This document shows, one piece after another, positions 17,646 to 24,859 of a stretch of DNA of 64,000 nucleotides (the first letter of the stretch is position 1; each line of letters begins with the position of its first letter). The DNA is from Litoreibacter albidus. GTDB lineage: Bacteria > Pseudomonadota > Alphaproteobacteria > Rhodobacterales > Rhodobacteraceae. A program made the position numbers and the translations under genes. A model generated the notes under the pieces. That model did not search any database. It was not told where the DNA came from and saw only the letters and a program-made list of their open reading frames with translations. The DNA is taken from the NCBI RefSeq assembly GCF_900107015.1, contig NZ_FNOI01000003.1, positions 186,001-250,000 of the forward strand, in the 5' to 3' direction.

Positions 17646-17936
17646 ATGCCCCCAGCAGCCCGTCTTGGTGACAATCACGTCTGCCCCATGATCGATCCCG
17701 GCCCGAAGCCGCATGTCGGCGGCCCTATTTCCGGCCCCTGCGCCCCCAATGTGTTGATCGGTAATGTGCCAGCCGCCGTTGTCGGCGACATGTGCGTGTG
17801 TGTTGGCCCCCCCGATACGATTACCCAAGGGTCCTCCAAGGTGATGATCAACAACAAGCCCGCCGCCCGCATGGGCGACGCCACCGCCCATGGCGGCAAA
17901 ATCGTGGTCGGCTTTCCGACGGTAATTTTCGACTAA
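17646..17936 (+). CDS. PAAR-domain spike-tip protein
   Basis: A 96-residue protein that is a complete PAAR domain: opening PAARLGDNHVCP, centre HVGGPISGPCAP and VVGDMCVCVGPPD, and ending INNKPAARMGDATAHGG. PAAR proteins cap the VgrG or phage spike and bind a metal through His/Cys residues at the tip; they sharpen the puncturing device and can carry effectors. Here it has no extension. GGAGGAG lies upstream and the gene follows the beta-helix gene closely. It is an orphan with respect to any secretion apparatus in this window. Confidence 0.92.
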   Translation: MPPAARLGDNHVCPMIDPGPKPHVGGPISGPCAPNVLIGNVPAAVVGDMCVCVGPPDTITQGSSKVMINNKPAARMGDATAHGGKIVVGFPTVIFD

Positions 17937-17943
17937 ATTCAAA

Positions 17944-18008
17944 CGCGGCGGCAAATCCTTTTACAAGGATTTGTAGTCAGAGTTTCCAAGAAACTCTGTC
18001 ACGCCGCG
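17944..18008. other. Three-way-junction element (closing stem plus two hairpins)
   Basis: CGCGGCG (17944-17950) pairs with CGCCGCG (18002-18008). Between them sit two perfect hairpins: AAATCCTT/AAGGATTT (17953-17972, 4-base loop) and CAGAGTTTC/GAAACTCTG (17978-17998, 3-base loop). It fills the gap between the convergent PAAR and ABC genes and overlaps the ABC stop codon. It could act as a bidirectional stop or be a mobile palindromic unit. Confidence 0.6.
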
Positions 18009-19825
18009 TCTGCATCTTCGGCCTGTTGTCGCTGCCACAAGGATGCATAGCGCCCGTCACGCGACAGCAGTTCTTCATGCGTCCCCTGCTCTGACACAAT
18101 CCCGTTCTCCAGCACAACAATCATATCCGCATCCGCAATCGTCGACAGACGGTGCGCAATCGTCAATGTCGTGCGTCCCTGTGACATCTCTTGCAGCGAC
18201 TTTTGGATATCCGCCTCGGTTTCCGTGTCCAGCGCCGATGTGGCTTCATCTAACAGCAGGATCGGCGGGTTTTTCAGCAACGTCCGCGCGATCCCCACGC
18301 GCTGCTTTTCACCGCCTGACAGTTTCAAGCCACGCTCCCCCACGGCGGTCTCATAGCCGTCGGGCAAATCCATGATGAAATCATGAATTTTGGCGGCGCG
18401 GGCTGCGCCCTCGATTTCGGCGCGTGTGGCATCGGCTTTGCCGTAGGCGATGTTATAGAGGATCGTGTCGTTGAACAGCACCGTGTCTTGCGGCACCACG
18501 CCAATGGCATCATGCAGGCTTTCTTGCGTCACATCGCGCACATCCTGACCATCAATAGACAGGCTGCCGCTGCTCACATCGTAGAACCGAAACAACAGCC
18601 GCCCGATGGTTGACTTGCCAGAGCCGGACGGCCCCACAATGGCCACCGTCTGCCCCGCCTTCACCTCGAGCGAGACGCCCTTCAGGATTGGCCGCTCCGC
18701 ATCATAGCCGAACTCCACGCCGCTCAAGCGTACCGCGCCGTCAGTCACCTTCAAGGGCCGCGCATCCGGTTTGTCGTTTACCTCCGCGGGCTGCTCCAAC
18801 AGATCGAACATCTCGCCCATATCGACCAAAGCTTGGCGGATTTCGCGGTATACCGTGCCCAGAAAGTTCAGCGGCATGGTGATCTGGATCATATAGGCGT
18901 TCACCATGACGAAATCGCCCACCGTCAGGCTGCCGTCCTGCACACCAAGGGCCGCCAACACCATCACGGTCACCAAGCCGCCGGTGATGAGCACCGCCTG
19001 CCCGAAGTTCAGAAACGCCAGCGAATAAGACGTCTTCAACGCCGCCGCCACATAGCCTTCCATCGCGCCGTCGTAGCGCGCCGCCTCGCGTTTCTCCGCG
19101 CCGAAATACTTGACCGTCTCGAAGTTCAACAGGCTGTCAATCGCCTTCTGGTTGGCGTCCGTGTCCTGGTCGTTCATCTGTTTGCGGATCTTCACACGCC
19201 ATTCGGTCACCGCGAAGGTAAACCATGTGTAGAGTGCAATGGTGCCGAACACCACGACCAAGTACCAGATATTAAACACAAATGCCAAAATCACCGCGAT
19301 CATCAACAGCTCTAGGATCAGCGGCCCGATGGAGAACAGCAAAAAGCGCAGCAAGAACTCCACGCCCTTCACGCCGCGCTCCACAATGCGGCTTAGCCCA
19401 CCGGTTTTGCGGGTGATGTGATAGCGCATCGACAATCGGTGAATATGGGTAAACGTCTCCAGCGCAAGCATCCGCAGCGCGCGTTGCCCCACCAAGGCGA
19501 ACACCACATCGCGCAACTGCTGAAAGCCTATGTTCATAACGCGCGCCACGCCGTAGGCGACCGTAAGCCCGACGGCCCCCAAGGCCAGCATCCATGCGGC
19601 GTCGCTCGCGTCGCCAGACAGCGCATCGACCGCGCCTTTGTACAAAACGGGCGTGCCCACCGCGATCAGCTTGGAGACGATCAAAAACGCCAGCGCCAGC
19701 ACCACCCGCCGCTTCACCCACGCCTGATCATCAGGCCACAGGTAAGGCACAACTTTGCGCACGACGTGAAAGCCGTCCTCACTAAGGTTCTGCTTCATAC
19801 GGGCGTCGGATACTTCGGTGACCAT
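17999..19825 (-). CDS. Atm1-type ABC exporter (fused permease-ATPase)
   Basis: A 608-residue half-transporter of the Atm1/ABCB7 group, which exports glutathione-linked sulfur or iron-sulfur precursors and heavy-metal conjugates from the cytoplasm. Six helices occupy about residues 40-330. The stretch SLLNFETVKYFGAEKREAARYD is characteristic of Atm1 homologues. The ATPase has Walker A GPSGSGKST, signature LSGGEKQRVGIARTLL, Walker B ILLLDEATSALD and the switch His in TIAHRLST. GTG or ATG starts near 19825/19798 are both possible. It is a single-gene unit facing the PAAR gene. Confidence 0.92.
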   Translation of the reverse strand: MVTEVSDARMKQNLSEDGFHVVRKVVPYLWPDDQAWVKRRVVLALAFLIVSKLIAVGTPVLYKGAVDALSGDASDAAWMLALGAVGLTVAYGVARVMNIGFQQLRDVVFALVGQRALRMLALETFTHIHRLSMRYHITRKTGGLSRIVERGVKGVEFLLRFLLFSIGPLILELLMIAVILAFVFNIWYLVVVFGTIALYTWFTFAVTEWRVKIRKQMNDQDTDANQKAIDSLLNFETVKYFGAEKREAARYDGAMEGYVAAALKTSYSLAFLNFGQAVLITGGLVTVMVLAALGVQDGSLTVGDFVMVNAYMIQITMPLNFLGTVYREIRQALVDMGEMFDLLEQPAEVNDKPDARPLKVTDGAVRLSGVEFGYDAERPILKGVSLEVKAGQTVAIVGPSGSGKSTIGRLLFRFYDVSSGSLSIDGQDVRDVTQESLHDAIGVVPQDTVLFNDTILYNIAYGKADATRAEIEGAARAAKIHDFIMDLPDGYETAVGERGLKLSGGEKQRVGIARTLLKNPPILLLDEATSALDTETEADIQKSLQEMSQGRTTLTIAHRLSTIADADMIVVLENGIVSEQGTHEELLSRDGRYASLWQRQQAEDADAA

Positions 19826-20138
19826 AGTGGCTGGGGCTTTCTGCTCGGGCTAGGGCTGCAACTTAGGGGCCAGCTGCTCCAAGGACCAGTGCCGAGACCG
19901 GATTAATCTGTGATTGCAGTGCACAAGGGTCTCTCCCCATTCGCACAATCCGACTGAACTTGGCGGGGTATATTCACGTTAAAGTTATGGAACCCCGCTT
20001 TTATGCGCGCGGCCAATCAATTTGCCCTCCCACCACTTTCTATCTCGGATTTGGGCACTACGTGGGGCGTACACCCGACGGCAGGCAGCGCTGACGCGCC
20101 CCTCGCGCAGACTTGGCAAACACACAAAGGAACGCCCG
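19826..20138. other. Gap without a recognised gene
   Basis: This 313-base stretch between the divergent Atm1-type and PfpI genes must hold both promoters. Read-through frames here lack ribosome sites and similarity. I saw no strong repeat or RNA gene; GGTATATTC near 19968 is the most promoter-like AT-rich spot. Confidence 0.5.
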
Positions 20139-20816
20139 ATGAAAATACTCATGGTCCTCACCTCCCACGACAAACTTGGCGACACCGGCAAGAAAACCGG
20201 TTTCTGGCTCGAAGAATTCGCCGCCCCCTACTACGTCTTGCAAGAAGCGGGCGCTGACATCACGCTGGCCTCCCCCAAAGGCGGGCAGCCACCGCTTGAC
20301 CCAAGCAGCGACGCCGACGGCGCGCAAACCGAAGCCACCAAGCGCTTCAAATCCGACGACGCGGCACAGAAGGTTCTGGCAAACACCCACGTTCTGTCCA
20401 CAATCAACGCCGACGACTACGACGCGATCTTCTACCCCGGCGGCCACGGCCCGCTTTGGGATCTGGCAGAGGACACGGACAGCATCAAACTGCTTGAAAC
20501 CTTCGCGCAAAGCGACCGCCCGATTGGCGCAGTCTGCCACGCGCCCGCGATCTTCAAACACCCCAAGGGCCGCGACGGCAAGCCGATCGTGTCCGGTAAG
20601 GCCGTCACCGGCTTCACCAACACGGAAGAAGACGCTGTGGGCCTCACCGACGTGGTGCCGTTCCTTGTAGAAGACATGTTGAAAGCCAATGGCGGCGATT
20701 ACCAGAAAGCCGACGACTGGGCATCCTTCGTGCTGACGGACGGCAAGCTGGTCACAGGCCAAAACCCTGCCTCGTCTGAGGACGCGGCAAAGCAGCTTTT
20801 GGCCCTGCTGAAGTAA
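20139..20816 (+). CDS. DJ-1/PfpI (Hsp31-like) type 1 glutamine amidotransferase-like protein
   Basis: A 225-residue protein of the DJ-1/PfpI superfamily, in the branch that includes glyoxalase III/Hsp31-type enzymes that detoxify methylglyoxal. The nucleophile elbow is AVCHAPAIF and the preceding FYPGGHGPLWDL carries the conserved Gly/His region; Glu/Asp residues near the N-terminus (KTGFWLEEF) supply the acidic partner. ATG 20139 is set by AAAGGA at 20127-20132; the frame runs upstream without similarity. It is a monocistronic gene convergent with the LysM gene. Confidence 0.88.
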   Translation: MKILMVLTSHDKLGDTGKKTGFWLEEFAAPYYVLQEAGADITLASPKGGQPPLDPSSDADGAQTEATKRFKSDDAAQKVLANTHVLSTINADDYDAIFYPGGHGPLWDLAEDTDSIKLLETFAQSDRPIGAVCHAPAIFKHPKGRDGKPIVSGKAVTGFTNTEEDAVGLTDVVPFLVEDMLKANGGDYQKADDWASFVLTDGKLVTGQNPASSEDAAKQLLALLK

Positions 20817-20823
20817 CGCAACA

Positions 20824-20848
20824 GTGGGGGCGCGCTTTGTGCCCCCAC
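20824..20848. terminator. Hairpin GTGGGGGC / GCCCCCAC between convergent genes
   Basis: A perfect 8-base stem with a 9-base loop lies between the convergent PfpI-like and LysM genes. There is no T-run on either side, so it may stop transcription only weakly or protect 3' ends. Confidence 0.5.
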
Positions 20849-20855
20849 GCCCCCG

Positions 20856-21983
20856 TTAGCCTTCTGGCAACGCGAAAACCTGACCGGGGTAGATCAAATC
20901 CGGATCACGGATCAAATCACGGTTCGCCTCATAGACCCGCACATATTGCTCGCCCGCGCCGAACCTGTCGCGCGCAATCGCCCATAAGGTAAATCCGGGC
21001 TGCACCGTCACCGCCCTCGCCGCCTGCGGCACGGCTGTGGCAACGCTCACCGCTTCGCGCTGGAACGGTGTCTCAACGCGGCTGGTCACGGCACCACCCG
21101 CATCCACCTCATCCACGCGTAGGCGGTACACCCCTGCGTCCACATCCGGCAACGGGGCCTCCCAAGCGCCGCTCTCGGCGATGCGTGTGGTCTTGATCGG
21201 CTTGTCGTTCAGATAGACCCGCACAAAGCCCCCCTCCGCGCCGCGTCCGGCGAGCGCCACGGCACCCGCGTCATCGTAAGTAATCGTGTCGATCACCACA
21301 TTCGCCACCACGGGCGCATCGGCGGTGCTTCGCGGCGTGGCAGGTCGCGGCGCGGGTTGCAGCACGGAGATGCCGCTGTCATCCGCCAGAACCACGGCAG
21401 GCGCATCAACGCTCTCAGACGCCTGTGCATCCTCGGGCTCATTCTTTGGCGCAGCAGACTCCGGCACAGCCGCATCCACCATCGGGGCGGCACTCACCTC
21501 AGGCGCTGGCGGCTGCACGGGCGATATCAGCACCGTCCCCGTCGACGCCACGCTGGTCCCATCCGCGCGCGCACTCATCAGCGACAATGCACGCGGCGCA
21601 TCGGAGGCGGGAAAATCCAGCACGGCCCCGAACTTGCCGGAAGCGTCCGCCCTGCTGCGCGCGATTTCTTCGCCGTCAAGTATGAACACCACGGGCTGGT
21701 CCGGCGCCGCCGTTCCCGCAATCACGCCGCTGCCGTCGGGGGCCACTTGCACCACGTCGAAGCCTGGCACCTCCGCATCCGCTACGGCCTCCTCGACCGT
21801 CGCGACTGGCAACTCAGGGGCGGCGACAGGCTCAACGACGGGCTCACCCACGGACACAGCATCCGGTGTCACACCGCGCGGCTGCACCACCACATAGGCC
21901 CCCGCCAGCAGGAGTATCACCACAACCGCAGCCCCCGCGCCCGCCGCGGTGCCGCTCAAGCTTAATTTCGACCAACTGGCCAT
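20856..21983 (-). CDS. Membrane-anchored LysM-domain protein
   Basis: A 375-residue envelope protein. An N-terminal hydrophobic segment (about residues 12-32, AGAGAAVVVILLLAGAYVVV) anchors it; a long Pro/Ala/Glu-rich region follows with an Ig-like segment (GVIAGTAAPDQPVVFILDGEE) and a second beta-domain near residue 240. The C-terminal 50 residues form one LysM domain (TLWAIARDRFGAGEQYVRVYEANRD...) expected to bind peptidoglycan. ATG 21983 gives a short cytoplasmic lead; the frame continues upstream to 22067. It is divergent from the LOG gene. Its role is probably a cell-wall scaffold. Confidence 0.85.
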   Translation of the reverse strand: MASWSKLSLSGTAAGAGAAVVVILLLAGAYVVVQPRGVTPDAVSVGEPVVEPVAAPELPVATVEEAVADAEVPGFDVVQVAPDGSGVIAGTAAPDQPVVFILDGEEIARSRADASGKFGAVLDFPASDAPRALSLMSARADGTSVASTGTVLISPVQPPAPEVSAAPMVDAAVPESAAPKNEPEDAQASESVDAPAVVLADDSGISVLQPAPRPATPRSTADAPVVANVVIDTITYDDAGAVALAGRGAEGGFVRVYLNDKPIKTTRIAESGAWEAPLPDVDAGVYRLRVDEVDAGGAVTSRVETPFQREAVSVATAVPQAARAVTVQPGFTLWAIARDRFGAGEQYVRVYEANRDLIRDPDLIYPGQVFALPEG

Positions 21984-22087
21984 ATGCACGAATTCCTTCT
22001 CCCCCACGCCCTCCTGAGATAGGCGTTGTCGCAGCGTAGCAGCCCCCATAGAACAAGGCAAAGCCACTTATGCGTCAGGAGCCCCCC

Positions 22088-22642
22088 ATGTCCCAAGCCA
22101 AATCCGTCTGCGTCTATTGCGGGTCCCGTTTCGGCAACGACCCCGCCTTCAAGCAAGCCGCCCTCGATTTGGGGCAGGTCTTGGCGGATAAGGCATGGCG
22201 GCTGGTTTACGGCGCGGGCGATGTGGGGCTGATGGGGGCCGTTGCGCAGGCGACGCAGGCCGCAGGCGGGGAGACCTTCGGCGTGATCCCCACGCATCTG
22301 TTCCAGCGCGAGGTCGGCAAGCGCGACCTCAACACCTTCATCGTGACCGAAACCATGCATGAGCGCAAAAAGGTCATGTATATGAACTCCGACGCCATTG
22401 TGGTCCTTCCCGGTGGCGCGGGCTCGCTGGATGAGTTCTTCGAGGTGCTCACATGGCGCCAGCTTGGCCTGCACGAGAAGCCGATCTTTCTGCTCAACAC
22501 CAACGGCTACTGGGACCCCTTGGCCGCGTTAAACAGCCACGTCGTGGCCCAAGGCTTCGCCGATCAAAGCCTACTGGATTTCGTGACCATCACCGACACG
22601 GTGCCCGCCCTGACCGAGCATCTCGAAGGCGCGCTCCGCTAA
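22088..22642 (+). CDS. LOG-family nucleotide 5'-monophosphate phosphoribohydrolase
   Basis: A 184-residue LOG (lonely guy) family enzyme, which cleaves nucleoside monophosphates such as AMP or cytokinin ribotides to free base and ribose 5-phosphate. Motifs: VCVYCGSRFG at the N-terminus, YGAGDVGLMG, and PGGAGSLDEFFE (the PGGxGxxxE signature) with an upstream Arg in HERKKVMY. ATG 22088 is set by AGGAG at 22077-22081; an earlier ATG at 22070 lacks a site. In bacteria the physiological role is mostly unclear. Confidence 0.92.
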   Translation: MSQAKSVCVYCGSRFGNDPAFKQAALDLGQVLADKAWRLVYGAGDVGLMGAVAQATQAAGGETFGVIPTHLFQREVGKRDLNTFIVTETMHERKKVMYMNSDAIVVLPGGAGSLDEFFEVLTWRQLGLHEKPIFLLNTNGYWDPLAALNSHVVAQGFADQSLLDFVTITDTVPALTEHLEGALR

Positions 22643-22774
22643 GTCCATCACTGCTTCATAAATACCTAAAATCCCGTCCTCCACCACCGTGCGCAGCGTC
22701 TGACCAAGATGTGATGCCGTCTTTTCCAACCGTCTTGCTACGCTGGGCCAAAGAATCAGTGGAGGACACAGCCT

Positions 22775-23233
22775 ATGAAACTCTCTCGCCTCTTGGCCCC
22801 ACCCCTACTTGCCGCCGGTCTGGCGACATCCGCCAGCGCCACCGAGGGGGAGCGCATCCAGATCACCGGCGAGGTGATCGACACATGGTGTTACTTCTCC
22901 GGCGTCATGGGCGGGCCGGACGCAGTTGTGGGCTCCGCCCACCATACCTGCGCGCTGTGGTGCTCTGCGGGGGGCATCCCTGTGGGCCTGCTGGCCGAAG
23001 ACGGGGAGGTCTATATGGTCCTCAAGATCAACGGCGACGACCAGAACGCCTCTGGCGACACCAACCTGAACCTCGCCTCGCATGAGATCACCGCCGACGG
23101 CATGCTCTACAAGCGCGACGGGTTGAACTATCTGGTCGTGGAAGAGGTCATCACCGACCACGGCATCACCAACCTGAACCACGAAGACTACGGTGTCGTG
23201 CCGGGCTTCGCCATTCCGGAGCCAAAACCATGA
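22775..23233 (+). CDS. Exported CxxxC protein, first of the SCO/rhodanese cluster
   Basis: A 152-residue exported protein (signal peptide about 1-22, ending SASA). The mature part begins ITGEVIDTWC (Cys39) and continues GSAHHTCALWC with His56, His57, Cys59 and Cys63: a CxxxC like that of SCO copper chaperones, plus two histidines. The following GIPVGLLAEDGEVYMV is also found in modified form in the next gene product, so the two are probably related beta-barrel (OB-like) proteins. The ATG lies behind TGGAGGA. The stop overlaps the next start (ATGA, 23230-23233). I do not recognise a characterised family; metal or thiol chemistry in the periplasm is inferred. Confidence 0.8.
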   Translation: MKLSRLLAPPLLAAGLATSASATEGERIQITGEVIDTWCYFSGVMGGPDAVVGSAHHTCALWCSAGGIPVGLLAEDGEVYMVLKINGDDQNASGDTNLNLASHEITADGMLYKRDGLNYLVVEEVITDHGITNLNHEDYGVVPGFAIPEPKP

Positions 23234-23814
23234 GCGCCCGCACCCTCTCCCGCCTCGCCGCCTTAGCACTCGTCGCCGCCAGCCCCGCGTTTACTGCTGA
23301 CTTCTCCGAAGGCTCCACCGCGAAAAGCTGGAACCTCTACGCCGAGGCCCCCGCATTTTTCGAAGCCAAGGTGGTCGATATCACCTGCGAGATCACGGGC
23401 GACTGCGTCGATAACTGCGGCGATGGAAGCCGACAGATCGGCCTGCTCAGGGCCAAGGACGGCGAATTGGTGTTCCCCAACAAAAACGCCCAAAGCGGCT
23501 TTCAGGGCGCGGCAATCGACCTTCTGCCGTTCTGCGGCAAATCCGTGGAGGTGGACGGGCTTCTGATCGAAGACGAAGACATCCAAGGCGCCAAGAACAT
23601 CTTCCTCGTCCAAAAAATCCGCGAGACAGGCAGCACGGACTGGACCAAAGCCAACACATGGAACACCGATTGGGCCGCCAAACATCCGGACGCCAAAGGC
23701 AAAGGCCCGTGGTTTCGCCGCGACCCGCGCGTGAACGCGCATATCGCAGAGACAGGCTATTTCGGTCTGGGGCTGGAGAAAGACGCGGCGCTGATCAAGG
23801 AGCTGTTCGAGTGA
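23230..23814 (+). CDS. Exported CxxxC protein, second of the SCO/rhodanese cluster
   Basis: A 194-residue exported protein with a signal peptide to about residue 22 (ending PAFTA). Cysteines: Cys53 in VVDITC, then Cys59 and Cys63 in GDCVDNCGDG (CxxxC) and Cys102 in LPFCGK. The order 'VVD..C - CxxxC - IGLLRAKDGELVF - VDGLL' parallels the preceding protein (VID..C - CxxxC - VGLLAEDGEVYMV - ADGML), indicating that both belong to one fold. The C-terminal 80 residues are unique and contain several Trp. Translationally coupled on both sides (ATGA upstream, TGATG downstream). Function unknown; the neighbours suggest copper or thiol handling. Confidence 0.8.
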   Translation: MSARTLSRLAALALVAASPAFTADFSEGSTAKSWNLYAEAPAFFEAKVVDITCEITGDCVDNCGDGSRQIGLLRAKDGELVFPNKNAQSGFQGAAIDLLPFCGKSVEVDGLLIEDEDIQGAKNIFLVQKIRETGSTDWTKANTWNTDWAAKHPDAKGKGPWFRRDPRVNAHIAETGYFGLGLEKDAALIKELFE

Positions 23815-24374
23815 TGCGCTACAGCCTCTTGGCCGCACTGCTTTGCGCGTCGCCCGCGCTGGCGGACCAACCGTCCCTGCCGTTCAATCTGGGCGGCGCG
23901 TTCGAGTTGACCGACCAGTCCGGCGCGCAGCGCACGCAGGTCGACCCCGCAGGCAACGCCCAATTGCTGTTCTTCGGCTACGCCAACTGCCGCGAGATAT
24001 GCTCCGCCGCCCTGCCCCTGATGGCGCAGATCGCGGACGCGGTGGCGGCGCAGGGCATCGCGGTAACGCCCGTGATGATCACCGTCGATCCGGCGCGCGA
24101 CACCGTCGCCGCGATGGGCCCCGCCCTGAAGCAACACCACAGCGACTTCATCGGGCTGACCGGAACGCCGGACCAGTTGCAAGTCGCCTATGACGCCTAC
24201 CAGATCGAGACAGAAGAAGTCTTTTTCGACCCGGAGTATGGCCCCGTCTACGCCCACGGCAGCTTTCTCTATCTGCTGGACGCAGACGGCCAGTTGCTGA
24301 CGCTGGTGCCCCCTGTCGTGTCGCCAGAAGCCGCGGCTGGGATCGTGGCGAAATACGCCAGCGGCCAAAGCTAG
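23814..24374 (+). CDS. SCO1/SenC-family copper chaperone-like protein
   Basis: A 186-residue exported thioredoxin-fold protein. A signal peptide (about 1-17, ending PALA) is followed by the SCO motif GYANCREIC (Cys59, Cys63) and the distal His in VYAHGSFLYLLD, the three copper ligands of SCO proteins. MITVDPARDT matches the conserved TVDPxRDT segment. SCO proteins deliver copper to, or reduce, the CuA site of cytochrome oxidase or other copper enzymes. ATG 23814 overlaps the previous stop; a GTG one codon earlier is possible. The stop shares one base with the GTG of the rhodanese gene. No oxidase gene is adjacent. Confidence 0.88.
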   Translation: MRYSLLAALLCASPALADQPSLPFNLGGAFELTDQSGAQRTQVDPAGNAQLLFFGYANCREICSAALPLMAQIADAVAAQGIAVTPVMITVDPARDTVAAMGPALKQHHSDFIGLTGTPDQLQVAYDAYQIETEEVFFDPEYGPVYAHGSFLYLLDADGQLLTLVPPVVSPEAAAGIVAKYASGQS

Positions 24375-24838
24375 TGGCGACCCTGTCGCGGCGGGCGCTG
24401 CTTTCCGGCGGGGCGGTCCTTGTGGCGGGGGGCGTGCTCTATGCGGCGGGCGGGCGGCACTTGTTTTATGACGCGATCACCGAACGCTCCGCCGCCGCAG
24501 AGCTGACGCCGGACGCCGCCCATGCGCAGGCTGTGGCTGGCGCAATCACTTTGATCGATATCCGCCGCCCCGACGAATGGGCGCGCACCGGATCGGGCGT
24601 GGGGGCGCAGCGGTTGGATATGCGCAGGCCGGATTTTATCGAGGCTTTGCGCGCGCTGACGGTGGCCACGCCGGATGTCCCCGTGGCGCTGATCTGCGCG
24701 CGCGGCGTGCGCTCCGCACGGGTCTCCAACCAGTTGGCTGAGGCCGGGTTCACCAATATAATTGACGTGCCGGAAGGCATGTTGGGATCGCGTGCAGGTC
24801 CGGGGTGGATCAAGCGCGGGTTGCCTGTCGTAAAGTGA
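24374..24838 (+). CDS. Exported rhodanese-domain protein
   Basis: A 154-residue rhodanese (sulfurtransferase) with a twin-arginine-like N-terminus (LSRRALLSGGAVLVAGG), so it is likely exported or membrane-anchored. The rhodanese loop is LICARGVRSARVS, with the catalytic Cys near residue 115 and the expected CxxGxRS pattern; LIDIRRPDEW is the upstream family motif. The start is GTG 24374, overlapping the SCO stop by one base. It ends the four-gene operon. Periplasmic sulfur transfer, perhaps to thiols of the neighbouring CxxxC proteins, is inferred. Confidence 0.85.
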   Translation: MATLSRRALLSGGAVLVAGGVLYAAGGRHLFYDAITERSAAAELTPDAAHAQAVAGAITLIDIRRPDEWARTGSGVGAQRLDMRRPDFIEALRALTVATPDVPVALICARGVRSARVSNQLAEAGFTNIIDVPEGMLGSRAGPGWIKRGLPVVK

Positions 24839-24859
24839 CCGCCCGCGCCTGAAGGGGCG

